Part shown: positions 18,150-25,189 of the stretch, piece by piece
How the letters are laid out: every line of letters begins with the position of its first letter
Position numbering within the stretch: the stretch's first letter is position 1
Origin: Hydrogenophaga sp. A37
Lineage (GTDB): Bacteria; Pseudomonadota; Gammaproteobacteria; Burkholderiales; Burkholderiaceae_C
Assembly: GCF_002001205.1 (NCBI RefSeq)
Contig: NZ_MUNZ01000150.1
Location: forward strand, 1-64,000
Length of the DNA: 64,000 bases
Direction of reading: 5' to 3'
Notes under the pieces: model-generated
Databases searched by the model: none
Told to the model about the DNA's origin: nothing
The model's input: only the letters and a program-made list of their open reading frames with translations
Position numbers and translations under genes: made by a program

Positions 18150-18989
18150 TCAGGCGGCCAGTGCTGGCTGCATCGCGTCAATGAACGCCGCCGAAAAATC
18201 GGCCAGCGGCATGTTGATGCGCCTGATGCCCTGCTCTTGGAGAAAACGCGCTTCCATGCGGGTGGGCTCGTTGGGCAACACGGCCCAGTGCAGGTCGCTG
18301 GAGCGTTTCATGATCTGGCGCGCGAAGCAGCGCGTGAGCTGGTCGTCGAAACGGCAGCCGAGGAACAGGAAGCTGCGGCCGGTGCGCCAGGCCTGCACGG
18401 CGGCGGGGATGGGGGTCTGGATGTCGATCTCGGTCAGCACCTCGACGTAGTCGCTGTCGGACACCAGATAGTTGCCGGCCGGGCTGTGGCCGCCCCAGGG
18501 TTTGTAGTGCGTGGGCGCCACGGGCAGGTCTTCGAGCGCCTGGCCCTGGGCGTCGTAGGCGCCGGTCCACTGGCCGAAATGTTCGGACTGCGACAGGCCC
18601 TGCACCTGGTTCCAGCCATTGCCACCACGCATCCGGGTCAGCGCGTTCAGCATGGTGTCGTCGTACCAGGTGTCGACCCAGAGGCCGGCGTTGCTGCCCG
18701 CCAGGGCCAGCTGCAGGGCCGAAGGCTCGGGCGAGCTGGCAAAGGCTTCGTTCATCAGGTGCACCACCGATTTGCGGTGCTTGAAGTTCTCGATGAACTG
18801 GGCCGCCTGCGTCAGGCGGTGGCGCACCTTGTGCGGCACGCTGACCTTGGCCGTCATGAAGGTCGCCAGGTCCAGCGGCGTGGCCGGCACCTTGCCGGGT
18901 TCACACAGCGACAACATGTCCGGGCCCATGTAAGGGATGACGCTGCCGGCGTCGAGGCGGCTGGCGATGTCTTGGATCAGGTCGGTCAT
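18150..18989 (-). CDS. SIR2-like protein in nif operon
   Basis: 279 residues. The N-terminus GSVIPYMGPDML takes the place of the GAGxS loop of SIR2 NAD-binding proteins, and SFLFLGCRFDDQLTRCFARQ resembles the late Rossmann strand of the SIR2_2 family. The classical deacetylase His and zinc cysteines are not evident, so this is a divergent, possibly NAD-binding protein rather than a deacetylase. It follows the DegT-fold gene by 9 bases and is followed by a ferredoxin. Its place in the nifB operon suggests a role in nitrogenase maturation or control. Confidence 0.65.
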   Translation of the reverse strand: MTDLIQDIASRLDAGSVIPYMGPDMLSLCEPGKVPATPLDLATFMTAKVSVPHKVRHRLTQAAQFIENFKHRKSVVHLMNEAFASSPEPSALQLALAGSNAGLWVDTWYDDTMLNALTRMRGGNGWNQVQGLSQSEHFGQWTGAYDAQGQALEDLPVAPTHYKPWGGHSPAGNYLVSDSDYVEVLTEIDIQTPIPAAVQAWRTGRSFLFLGCRFDDQLTRCFARQIMKRSSDLHWAVLPNEPTRMEARFLQEQGIRRINMPLADFSAAFIDAMQPALAA

Positions 18990-18998
18990 GGGTTTTCC

Positions 18999-20162
18999 TT
19001 AGAGGTAAATGGCGGCGCCGGCACCGACGTTGGTGGCCGTGTCTTTGAGCGTCGTGACGATGTACTGCACCTGGACCGCGTCCATCTGGGTGTGCAGCGG
19101 CAGGGCCAGGGCGCGGTCGCCGATGCGGTCGGTGTCGCGCAGCAGGCCTCGCTGCTGGCCGATGGACTCGGTTGCGTTCATGTAATAGAACTGCTGGTGC
19201 AGCGGGTGGCTGTAGGCGGCGGTCTCGACGCCGCTGGACGCCATGTCGTCCACCATCTGCGCGCGGGCGCTGGCGGTGAAGCGTTTGCCCAGGTGCACCA
19301 CGTAGAGCATCCAGTGCACCTCGTCCACGTTCTCGGCCAGGTAGGGCGGCTTCACGCCCTCGAAGCTCTGCATCTGTTCGTGGTACCAGAGCTCCACCTG
19401 CTTGCGCTCCAGCAGCCGGTCGTCCAGGCTGGCGAGCTGGGCCAGGCCGAGCGCGGCGGTCATCTCGCTCATGCCGGCCTGCAGCGGCACGCGCGAACCG
19501 ACCGAGACCGAGTGCCGGTCGCTCACGCGGCGCTGGCGCAGGTAGCGCAGCTCGTGCACCAGCACGTCGTCGTCGGTGACCAGCATGCCGCCCTCGCCGG
19601 TGCACAGGGCCGAGGGCTGCGAGAAGTCGAACACCGAAACGTCGCCGAAGCTGCCCACGGTCTGGCCCTTGTAGCGCGAGCCCAGGGCTTCGGTGCTGTC
19701 TTCGATCAGGTGGATGCCGTGCGCTTTGGCGAGCGCACGCAATGGGTCCCAGTCGGCTGGGTGGCCGTTGGTGTTGCCGGCCAGGATGGCCCGGGTCTGC
19801 GGCGTGATCTTGAGCGCGGCCTTCTCGGGGCTCAGGCAGCCGGTCCAGTAGTTGATGTCGGCGAACACCGGCGTGGCGCCCGCGAGCGTGATGGCCTGCG
19901 CCACCTGGTGCCAGGCGTGGCTGCTGCAGACCACCTCGTCGCCCGGGCCGATGCCGTAGGCGCGCAACGCGATCCAGGTGCCCAGGGTGCCGCTGCCCAC
20001 CGCGACCGCATGGCGGCGCCCGGCCCAGCCGGCGAAGGCGCGCTCAAACGATTCCAGCATGGGGCCATCGCCCCAGCGGGCCGAATTCAGCACGGCGGTG
20101 ACGAGTTCAATCTCGCGCTCGCCGCACTCGGGCTCGTAGAGGGAGATGGCATCGATTTCCAT
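18999..20162 (-). CDS. DegT/DnrJ/EryC1/StrS aminotransferase-fold protein lacking the PLP lysine
   Basis: 387 residues from ATG 20162; the frame extends to 20243 through a mini-repeat, which I exclude. Fold type I features are clear: GSGTLGTWIALRA near 57, HLIEDSTEALGS near 151 (PLP Asp155), and GEGGML near 189. In active members the Schiff-base Lys stands five residues before GEGG; here the segment is DFSQPSALCTGEGG, with Ser at that place and no Lys nearby. It therefore cannot be a normal transaminase. It is in the nifB operon, before the SIR2-like gene, and not near sugar genes. Confidence 0.85.
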   Translation of the reverse strand: MEIDAISLYEPECGEREIELVTAVLNSARWGDGPMLESFERAFAGWAGRRHAVAVGSGTLGTWIALRAYGIGPGDEVVCSSHAWHQVAQAITLAGATPVFADINYWTGCLSPEKAALKITPQTRAILAGNTNGHPADWDPLRALAKAHGIHLIEDSTEALGSRYKGQTVGSFGDVSVFDFSQPSALCTGEGGMLVTDDDVLVHELRYLRQRRVSDRHSVSVGSRVPLQAGMSEMTAALGLAQLASLDDRLLERKQVELWYHEQMQSFEGVKPPYLAENVDEVHWMLYVVHLGKRFTASARAQMVDDMASSGVETAAYSHPLHQQFYYMNATESIGQQRGLLRDTDRIGDRALALPLHTQMDAVQVQYIVTTLKDTATNVGAGAAIYL

Positions 20163-20185
20163 GATTTTCAACTCGTTGAAAAGGT

Positions 20186-20262
20186 GCGAAGCGCAGGGCC
20201 GCCCCAAGCAAGCACAGCCCCCTCGGGGGGCAGCGCAGTACACGGAGTGACAAGCGTGGGGG
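20186..20262 (-). repeat. Comamonadaceae-type intergenic repeat
   Basis: Reverse complement reads ccccacgcttgtcactccgt followed by gctgccccccgagggggc and gcttgcttggggcggccc. I recall repeats of this type as common between genes in Acidovorax/Hydrogenophaga relatives (recollection, not checked). It separates the 86-residue gene from the DegT-fold gene. Confidence 0.6.
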
Positions 20263-20268
20263 TCATGT

Positions 20269-20529
20269 TCACTCCTGGGTGAGGATCAATGCATCGGCTT
20301 CTTCGGGCTGCTCGGTCACGCTCCAGCAATGGCCGTTGGAAGTGGCCAGGTAGACCTTGCGGGCGCCCAGCAGCAATGCCGGTTTTTCGTCGCGCATGTC
20401 CATCGCATCGACCAGCACCACCTTCATGTCGGGGTGCTGGGAACGCCAGATCGAGGCCGCGTCGCGCAGGGTGGCGGCAGCGCCCACGAGTTCGCCGGCC
20501 GCGCGCAGGTGTTCGGTGCTGATGGACAT
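20269..20529 (-). CDS. Small nif-associated protein of unknown function
   Basis: 86 residues. The sequence KVVLVDAMDMRDEKPALLLG and KVYLATSNGHCWSVTEQ suggests a small alpha/beta protein. It follows nifT by 5 bases in the nifB operon. No family recognised with confidence; it is conserved-looking and well placed for a ribosome site (GGACTGAGC upstream). Confidence 0.6.
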   Translation of the reverse strand: MSISTEHLRAAGELVGAAATLRDAASIWRSQHPDMKVVLVDAMDMRDEKPALLLGARKVYLATSNGHCWSVTEQPEEADALILTQE

Positions 20530-20534
20530 GGTGC

Positions 20535-20759
20535 TCAGTCCTCGGAGACCGAAGAGGCCAGGCGGCGCGCTTCGACGGTGATGGGCAGGGTTGTGCCTTC
20601 GGGCATGACCGGCAGTTCAAGCTGCCAGCCGTTGCCCAGCGTGACCAGGCCACCCCACATGCCGGGATTCACCATGTCAACGATGGGCTCCTCCAGGTCT
20701 TTCTTCGGCACATAGGCGCTCAGCACACCTTTGGCATCGCGGCGGATCATCACTTTCAT
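20535..20759 (-). CDS. nifT: NifT/FixU family protein
   Basis: 74 residues from ATG 20759, chosen because GGAG lies six bases upstream; a second ATG at 20762 is directly adjacent. KVMIRRDAKGVLSAYVPKKD, the following EEP, and MWGGLVTLGNGWQLELP match NifT. This small protein is conserved in nif clusters, usually next to nifHDK, and its loss has little effect in tested species. Here it sits behind nifS in the nifB operon instead. Confidence 0.88.
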   Translation of the reverse strand: MKVMIRRDAKGVLSAYVPKKDLEEPIVDMVNPGMWGGLVTLGNGWQLELPVMPEGTTLPITVEARRLASSVSED

Positions 20760-20785
20760 CATCGGCTCCAGTAGGCAAACAAAAT

Positions 20786-21931
20786 TCAAGACGCAGCGGT
20801 TTCGGCGCTGAGCAAGGGTTCGAGCAAGGCGGGCAGGCTGTTCAGCAGCAAGGCAATGTCTTCAGCGCGGGTTTCATCGCCGAGCGAAAAGCGGATGGCG
20901 CACAGCGCCTCGTCGCGCGGCACGCCCATGGCGGTCAACACGTGCGATGGCTCGCTGCCACCCGAGGAACAGGCCGCGCCGCTGCTGGCGGCCACGTTGA
21001 GGCGCGAGAGGCGCTGCAGCACGACGTCGGCGTCCACCTGGCCAAAGCGCAGGTAGCTGGTACCCGGCAGGCGCGGCACACCCTGGCACCACACGTGCAG
21101 GCCCGGCAGTTCGGCCAGGCCGCGTTCGAGCGCGTCGCGCAGGCCGGCCACGCGCTGGGCTGAGTCCTGCAGATCGCCCAGGCGCTGCAGCGCCGCGGCC
21201 AAACCGACGATGGCCGGCAGGTTCTCGGTGCCACCGCGGCGGCCTCGCTCCTGGCTGCCCGGCACCGGCGACACGAAGGCCAAACCCTGGCGCAGCAACA
21301 AGGCGCCCGCGCCCTTGGGGCCGTGGAATTTGTGGGCCGAGAGCGACACCGCGTCGGCCGGGTATTCGGCAAATGAAAACGGCAGCTTGCCGATCCACTG
21401 CGTGGCGTCCACGTGCATCGGTGCGCCGGCCGCGTGGGCCAAGGCGGCAACCTCGGCGACGGGCATGAGCGCACCGGTTTCGTTGTTGGCCGCCATCAGC
21501 GAGACCACGGCCAGGTCCGGGCCCATCAGGGCCGCAGCGGCGGTGAGGTCGATGCGCCCCTCGGGCGCCACAGGCATGAAGTCCACGGGCACGCCCTGCT
21601 CGGCCAGCGAACGCGCCAGGCGCAGCAGCGCCGAGTGTTCGACCGCGCCGATCAGCAGGCGGGCGCGGCCTTGCGCTTTGGCCGCCGCGAGCAGGCCGGT
21701 CAAGGCCATGTGGTTGGCCTCGGTGGCGCCGCTGGTGAAGATGAGTTCACTGGTCTTGCAGCCCAGCGCCTTGGCCGCCGTGGCGCGGGCCGCGCCGAGC
21801 ACCCGCTTGGCGTCCTGCCCCGGGCCGTGCTGCGACGAGGGATTGGCCCAGGCGGTGACAAACACCGGCCCCATCGCATCCAGCACCTCGGGCGCGGGCG
21901 GTGTCGTGGCGTTGTGGTCGAGGTAGATCAT
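20786..21931 (-). CDS. nifS: Cysteine desulfurase, NifS type
   Basis: 381 residues. IYLDHNATTPP at the start, TSGATEANHMAL near 66, SAHKFHGPKG with PLP Lys201 and the active-site Cys321 in SSGAACSSGGSEPSHVL show a class-I cysteine desulfurase. It takes sulfur from cysteine to Fe-S scaffold proteins for nitrogenase. It is more divergent from IscS than the second desulfurase at 30760, consistent with a nif-dedicated copy. Its operon has an A-type carrier but no NifU. Confidence 0.92.
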   Translation of the reverse strand: MIYLDHNATTPPAPEVLDAMGPVFVTAWANPSSQHGPGQDAKRVLGAARATAAKALGCKTSELIFTSGATEANHMALTGLLAAAKAQGRARLLIGAVEHSALLRLARSLAEQGVPVDFMPVAPEGRIDLTAAAALMGPDLAVVSLMAANNETGALMPVAEVAALAHAAGAPMHVDATQWIGKLPFSFAEYPADAVSLSAHKFHGPKGAGALLLRQGLAFVSPVPGSQERGRRGGTENLPAIVGLAAALQRLGDLQDSAQRVAGLRDALERGLAELPGLHVWCQGVPRLPGTSYLRFGQVDADVVLQRLSRLNVAASSGAACSSGGSEPSHVLTAMGVPRDEALCAIRFSLGDETRAEDIALLLNSLPALLEPLLSAETAAS

Positions 21932-22260
21932 GGCCAGAACTGGCGTTCGCTGTCCAAGCAGAGCAAGTCCAGCAAGGGTTCAATCTGGTCGGCCCGCTCT
22001 TTCTCCACCCAGGCTTGCTGTTGGTGGTCGCGTGCGCACAGCGTCCAGCAAGGGTGCTCGCCCACGGGCGGCTTCAGCAAGGCAATGGCTATGGTGCCGC
22101 CGCTCGAGTCCACGTTGCGCGAGCAGCAAGGGCTTTCAACACGGTAGCCCTGCTCGTCGATCAACACGGTGGGTTGCACGAAGCGGTAGCGCACGCGTTC
22201 CTTCAGCGCCCGCTCCAGGCGGTGCAGCGTCAGGTCACGCGGTGCGCGGGCAGCGTTCAT
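21928..22260 (-). CDS. Nif-operon protein of unknown function
   Basis: 110 residues; its start overlaps the end of the NifZ-like gene and its stop overlaps nifS ATG. A CC pair in VESPCCSRNV and further Cys in HPCWTLCARD could bind metal. The C-terminal LLDLLCLDSERQFWP is compact. I do not recognise the family. Tight coupling on both sides shows it is a real gene of the nifB operon. Confidence 0.65.
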   Translation of the reverse strand: MNAARAPRDLTLHRLERALKERVRYRFVQPTVLIDEQGYRVESPCCSRNVDSSGGTIAIALLKPPVGEHPCWTLCARDHQQQAWVEKERADQIEPLLDLLCLDSERQFWP

Positions 22261-22538
22261 GCCAGCTCGTCTTCGGTCTCGGGCAAGAGGCCGGCCGGGG
22301 CGGGCACGAGTTCGATCTCCAGGCAGCCGACCACACAGCCGGGGAACTGCACCAGGTAGACCGGTTCGTTGAGGTCCTGCGCGTGGCCGATGTTGACGAT
22401 CTCACCCACCGTGCCGCGCGCGGCGAGCAGGGCGTCGGGTTCGCGTTCGGGGTGGCTGCCGTCGTTGATCAGGTCGTCCAGCGCGATCACGCGCTGGCCC
22501 CAGGCGTAGGCGGGTTCGCGGGGTTCAATGCCGTTCAT
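22257..22538 (-). CDS. Second NifZ-domain protein
   Basis: 93 residues. YAWGQRVIALDDLINDGSHP followed by TVGEIVNIGHA and EPVYLVQFPG follows the NifZ pattern (basic start, NDG turn, G-E-I-V-N/G-Y-V, then a V-x-F strand). It overlaps the preceding nifZ stop by four bases (ATGA). NifZ helps form the second P-cluster of the MoFe protein; two adjacent NifZ-type genes may divide this job. Confidence 0.75.
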   Translation of the reverse strand: MNGIEPREPAYAWGQRVIALDDLINDGSHPEREPDALLAARGTVGEIVNIGHAQDLNEPVYLVQFPGCVVGCLEIELVPAPAGLLPETEDELA

Positions 22539-22912
22539 GGGGCCTCCGTGGCGGTGGTGGTGTGGGTGGGTGTGGCTTGGCCGAGGGTGGTGATGGAAGC
22601 GGCCTTCTCGCCGAGCTGCGCCAGCACCTCGTCGGGCAGGTTGTCCAGGGTGCAGAGTTCTTTGGCGCGCATGCCGACGCGGTGGCCGGAGTCGACGAAG
22701 TCGACGGCGTAGATGTAGAACTGCTGCAGGAAGGTGTTGATGTTGATGACGTAGCCGATCTCGCCCTTGTTCACCAGCACCTCGCCGATGTCCTTGCCGT
22801 TGTAGGTGCCGTCGTTGCGCACCACGGAGCGCGCGATCACGCGTTCGCCGTACTGGAAGCGCGGAGGGAAAGCGAGTTCGATCTCGGCGTCGTCGCGGTT
22901 GATGTCAGCCAT
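22535..22912 (-). CDS. nifZ: NifZ, P-cluster maturation protein
   Basis: 125 residues from ATG 22912, overlapping the LRV gene stop by eight bases. FPPRFQYGERVIARSVVRND, then GTYNGKDIGEVLVNKGEIGY and FLQQFYIYAVDF, match the NifZ core almost end to end. The last 40 residues are a Thr/Ala-rich tail. NifZ acts as a chaperone in maturation of the second P-cluster pair of dinitrogenase in the cytoplasm. Confidence 0.92.
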   Translation of the reverse strand: MADINRDDAEIELAFPPRFQYGERVIARSVVRNDGTYNGKDIGEVLVNKGEIGYVININTFLQQFYIYAVDFVDSGHRVGMRAKELCTLDNLPDEVLAQLGEKAASITTLGQATPTHTTTATEAP

Positions 22913-23729
22913 GGGGCGCTCCCGGAACCAGTGAAAGGGCCTGGCGCGTGTCCTGGCGTTCGAGCACGCACTGGCGCACCAGGGGGTCGTCGTCCTCGCG
23001 CAAGGGGTCGAGCAGGGACGGGTCGGCGCGCTGCGCCACTTCCCAGCGCACACGCCAGTCGGTGTCGGTCATCAGGCGCGGCAACAGGGGCGCGGGCAGG
23101 CGCTCGGCGACCGTGCGGCGCACCTCGGGCGACTTGTCGCTGAGCAGGATCTGCAGCGCAGGCATCTCCAGGCGCTGCGCCACGATCAGGCGCACGGCGC
23201 GGTCGGGGTCGCGCGCCATGGTCGGCAACAGCGCCAGCGGCAGGCGCCGCGCCACCCATTCGCGAACGCCGTAATCGGTGTCGTTGCGCATGGCGGCCAG
23301 CTCCGCCGTTTCCAGGCGCTGGGCGACGCGGATGCGCACCTCGCGGTGCGGGTCGTGTGCCATGCGGCCGAGCAGTTGCTGCGGCAGGCGCAGGGCGATC
23401 TGCAGGCGCACGGTTTCGTCCGGGTCGTCCATCAGCGAGGCCAGGCGGAACACGTTGGCGTGGCGCGCGGCGATGGCGCGCACCTCGAAGTACGCATGGC
23501 CGAGCTGGCGGTCGCCCTGCTCCGGATGCCAGCGGAAGAAGCGGTCGATGCGGCGCGCGTACACGTCCTGCATGCAGGCGTGTCCCGGTTCGCAGCCCTG
23601 TTCGGCCGGGCGTTCGCGCAAGGCCTGGTATTCGCAGGCGCTGCAGTCCACCGGGCCACCCTGCCAGTGCGAGGCCTCGATGTCACCAGCGGGGGCGCGG
23701 GTGCCGATGAAGTCGCTCAGCGCAGCCAC
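22905..23729 (-). CDS. LRV (leucine-rich repeat variant) iron-sulfur protein
   Basis: 274 residues if started at GTG 23729, which has GGAGG seven bases upstream; a longer frame to 23795 runs through a mini-repeat and is less likely. The N-terminus has a Cys cluster (CSACEY, then GCEPGHACMQDVYARRIDRF) for a 4Fe-4S centre. From about residue 75 to 270 there are repeats of about 24 residues of the type DPDETVRLQIALRLP, DPHREVRIRVAQRL, DTDYGVREWVARRL. This is the architecture of the Azotobacter vinelandii LRV protein. Function is unknown; it is found with nif genes. Confidence 0.85.
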   Translation of the reverse strand: MAALSDFIGTRAPAGDIEASHWQGGPVDCSACEYQALRERPAEQGCEPGHACMQDVYARRIDRFFRWHPEQGDRQLGHAYFEVRAIAARHANVFRLASLMDDPDETVRLQIALRLPQQLLGRMAHDPHREVRIRVAQRLETAELAAMRNDTDYGVREWVARRLPLALLPTMARDPDRAVRLIVAQRLEMPALQILLSDKSPEVRRTVAERLPAPLLPRLMTDTDWRVRWEVAQRADPSLLDPLREDDDPLVRQCVLERQDTRQALSLVPGAPHG

Positions 23730-23795
23730 CGTATGACCTCCGCCCTGCGGGCTGCGGTGCGAGCTTGCTTGGGAACGGCCCGGCGCGGCGCTCAT
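23730..23795 (-). repeat. Intergenic mini-repeat carrying the LRV gene ribosome-binding site
   Basis: Related to 10907-10970. On the minus strand it runs from gagcgccgcgccgggccgtt to gggcggaggtcatacg, and its terminal GGAGG is correctly spaced to the GTG of the LRV gene. Confidence 0.65.
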
Positions 23796-24376
23796 AACTT
23801 GGCCCCAGTCCCGCTCCAGCCGCGCACCGGGTAGGCGCTCAGCGGGTCCACTGCGTCGGGCGTGTCGGCGGCCTCGCGGCGCGCCAGCACGTGCGAGAGC
23901 AAGGCGCCACCCAGGTGGTCTTTCGGGTCGAGCTGGCGCAGCGCGGCCAGCATCAGGCGCGCCTCTTCAAAGTCGCCCAGGCGCAGGTTCAGGTAGGCCA
24001 GGCCCTTGAGCGTGAACAGGTAAAAGCGCACAGCCGGGTCGTGGCGCAGGGCGTCGTCGTTGGGCGGCTGGTCGCCAAAGTTGGGGCCGAGCGCGGCGCG
24101 TGCGATGGCCAGCGCGTCTTCACCCACCGCACGGGCCTTGTCGAGCGCGTGGCCGTAGAAATGAAACCGGTAGAGCGCGATCAGCGGGCCGGGGTGGCTG
24201 GGCGCCAGCGCCCTCGCCTTTTCCAGCAGTGCCAGGGCCTCCTCAGGCTGGTCGCGCTTAAGGCCCGCTTCTTTGATCAGCGCATCGACCTCCGGACTGA
24301 CCGCACCGCCAATCGCACCGGCGCCGAACGCGTCGAGCGCGTCGTCCAGCCCCAGGTTGACGACGGCAGCGTTCAT
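23792..24376 (-). CDS. Tetratricopeptide-repeat protein in the nifB operon
   Basis: 194 residues. Helical pairs typical of TPR are visible at EEALALLEKARALAPSHPGP, near 45, and at AYLNLRLGDFEEARLMLAAL, near 130. There is no signal peptide, so it is cytoplasmic. It lies between the A-type carrier and the LRV protein; similar TPR genes accompany nifB in other Burkholderiales nif clusters (recollection). A scaffold for protein-protein contact is the likely role. Confidence 0.75.
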   Translation of the reverse strand: MNAAVVNLGLDDALDAFGAGAIGGAVSPEVDALIKEAGLKRDQPEEALALLEKARALAPSHPGPLIALYRFHFYGHALDKARAVGEDALAIARAALGPNFGDQPPNDDALRHDPAVRFYLFTLKGLAYLNLRLGDFEEARLMLAALRQLDPKDHLGGALLSHVLARREAADTPDAVDPLSAYPVRGWSGTGAKL

Positions 24377-24386
24377 GGCCCGTGCC

Positions 24387-24794
24387 TCAGGAGGCCAGCG
24401 ATGCCGGACGGCCGCGCCCGATGGCGCCGATCTCGATCTTGGTCACCCCCACGGTGGGCGCGCTGTCGGTGGAAGCGCTGCTGCAGCCGCAAGCGGCCTG
24501 GTTCGGGTTGGTGAAGGTCAGGCCCGACTGCGTCGGCGTGTCGGCGAAATCGACGATCACGCCTTCGAGCATCAAGCGGCTCTCGGCCCCCAGGAACAGG
24601 CGCAGACCTTCGATCTCCAGCACCTGCTCACCCGGGCCGGGCGCGGCTTCGGCGCTGAATTCCGAGCTGTAGCCCGAGCAGCCACCCGGGCTGACCGCCA
24701 GACGAAAACCCGCGCCCGCCGGCAGGCCGGAGAAGCGCACGATGCGCGAAATGAACTTGACGGCGGCGGGCTTGAGGACGATGTTGGGCAGCAT
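24387..24794 (-). CDS. A-type Fe-S carrier (IscA/HesB family), nifB-linked
   Basis: 135 residues from ATG 24794. The three cluster cysteines are in SPGGCSGYSSEF and in the C-terminal AACGCSSAS, as in IscA/HesB. The protein continues about 25 residues past the CGC motif, longer than IscA. It would hold Fe or an Fe-S cluster for NifB or nitrogenase targets. It is one of three A-type carriers in the window. Confidence 0.88.
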   Translation of the reverse strand: MLPNIVLKPAAVKFISRIVRFSGLPAGAGFRLAVSPGGCSGYSSEFSAEAAPGPGEQVLEIEGLRLFLGAESRLMLEGVIVDFADTPTQSGLTFTNPNQAACGCSSASTDSAPTVGVTKIEIGAIGRGRPASLAS

Positions 24795-24852
24795 GGTGGT
24801 GGTCTCTGTGGATTGGGAACAAAGGTCTGGTTTCAAGCAACAACTGCAAGCG

Positions 24853-24953
24853 CCGCGATGCCCTTCCAAGGGCACCCGCGGAACCGGCTTTGCCGGGCCG
24901 CCAGGTGCGCCCCCTTGAGGGGGTGACGCGCCCTTAGGCGCGGCGCAGGGGTG
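24853..24953 (-). repeat. Operon-internal mini-repeat, copy B
   Basis: Same core (ggaaccggctttgccgggcc) as copy A, between fdxN and the A-type carrier gene. The right half, with the short palindromic run gcccccttgagggggtg, adds a second hairpin. Confidence 0.75.
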
Positions 24954-24954
24954 T

Positions 24955-25149
24955 TCAGACTTTTACGATGCAGCCGTCAACGGGGCAGACCGCGACGCAC
25001 TGCGGCTCGTCGTAGTGGCCTTCGCAGTCGGTGCACTTCTTGGGGTCGATGACGTAGGTGCCGCCTTTTTCGCGGATCGCGACGTTGGGGCACTCGGGTT
25101 CGCAGGCCGAGCAGGCGGTGCAGGTGGAAGCGATGATCTTCATGGGCAT
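24955..25149 (-). CDS. fdxN: 2[4Fe-4S] ferredoxin FdxN
   Basis: 64 residues from ATG 25149, preceded by AGGAG. Two cluster motifs are visible: [12 protein letters not shown] and [18 protein letters not shown], the second with the insertion between cysteines 2 and 3 usual in FdxN/NifB-linked ferredoxins. It donates electrons for NifB or nitrogenase in the cytoplasm. It directly follows nifB, the standard arrangement. Confidence 0.93.
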   Translation of the reverse strand: MPMKIIASTCTACSACEPECPNVAIREKGGTYVIDPKKCTDCEGHYDEPQCVAVCPVDGCIVKV

Positions 25150-25189
25150 GGTGGCTCTCCTTCTGGGGGACGTCGTGGGGAAATGAGGG

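Noticed and set aside
14889-20282. A 1797-codon open frame on the plus strand
   Set aside because: It runs antisense to six well-identified nif-operon genes, has the His/Gln/Arg-rich composition of a high-GC shadow frame, and shows no domain.
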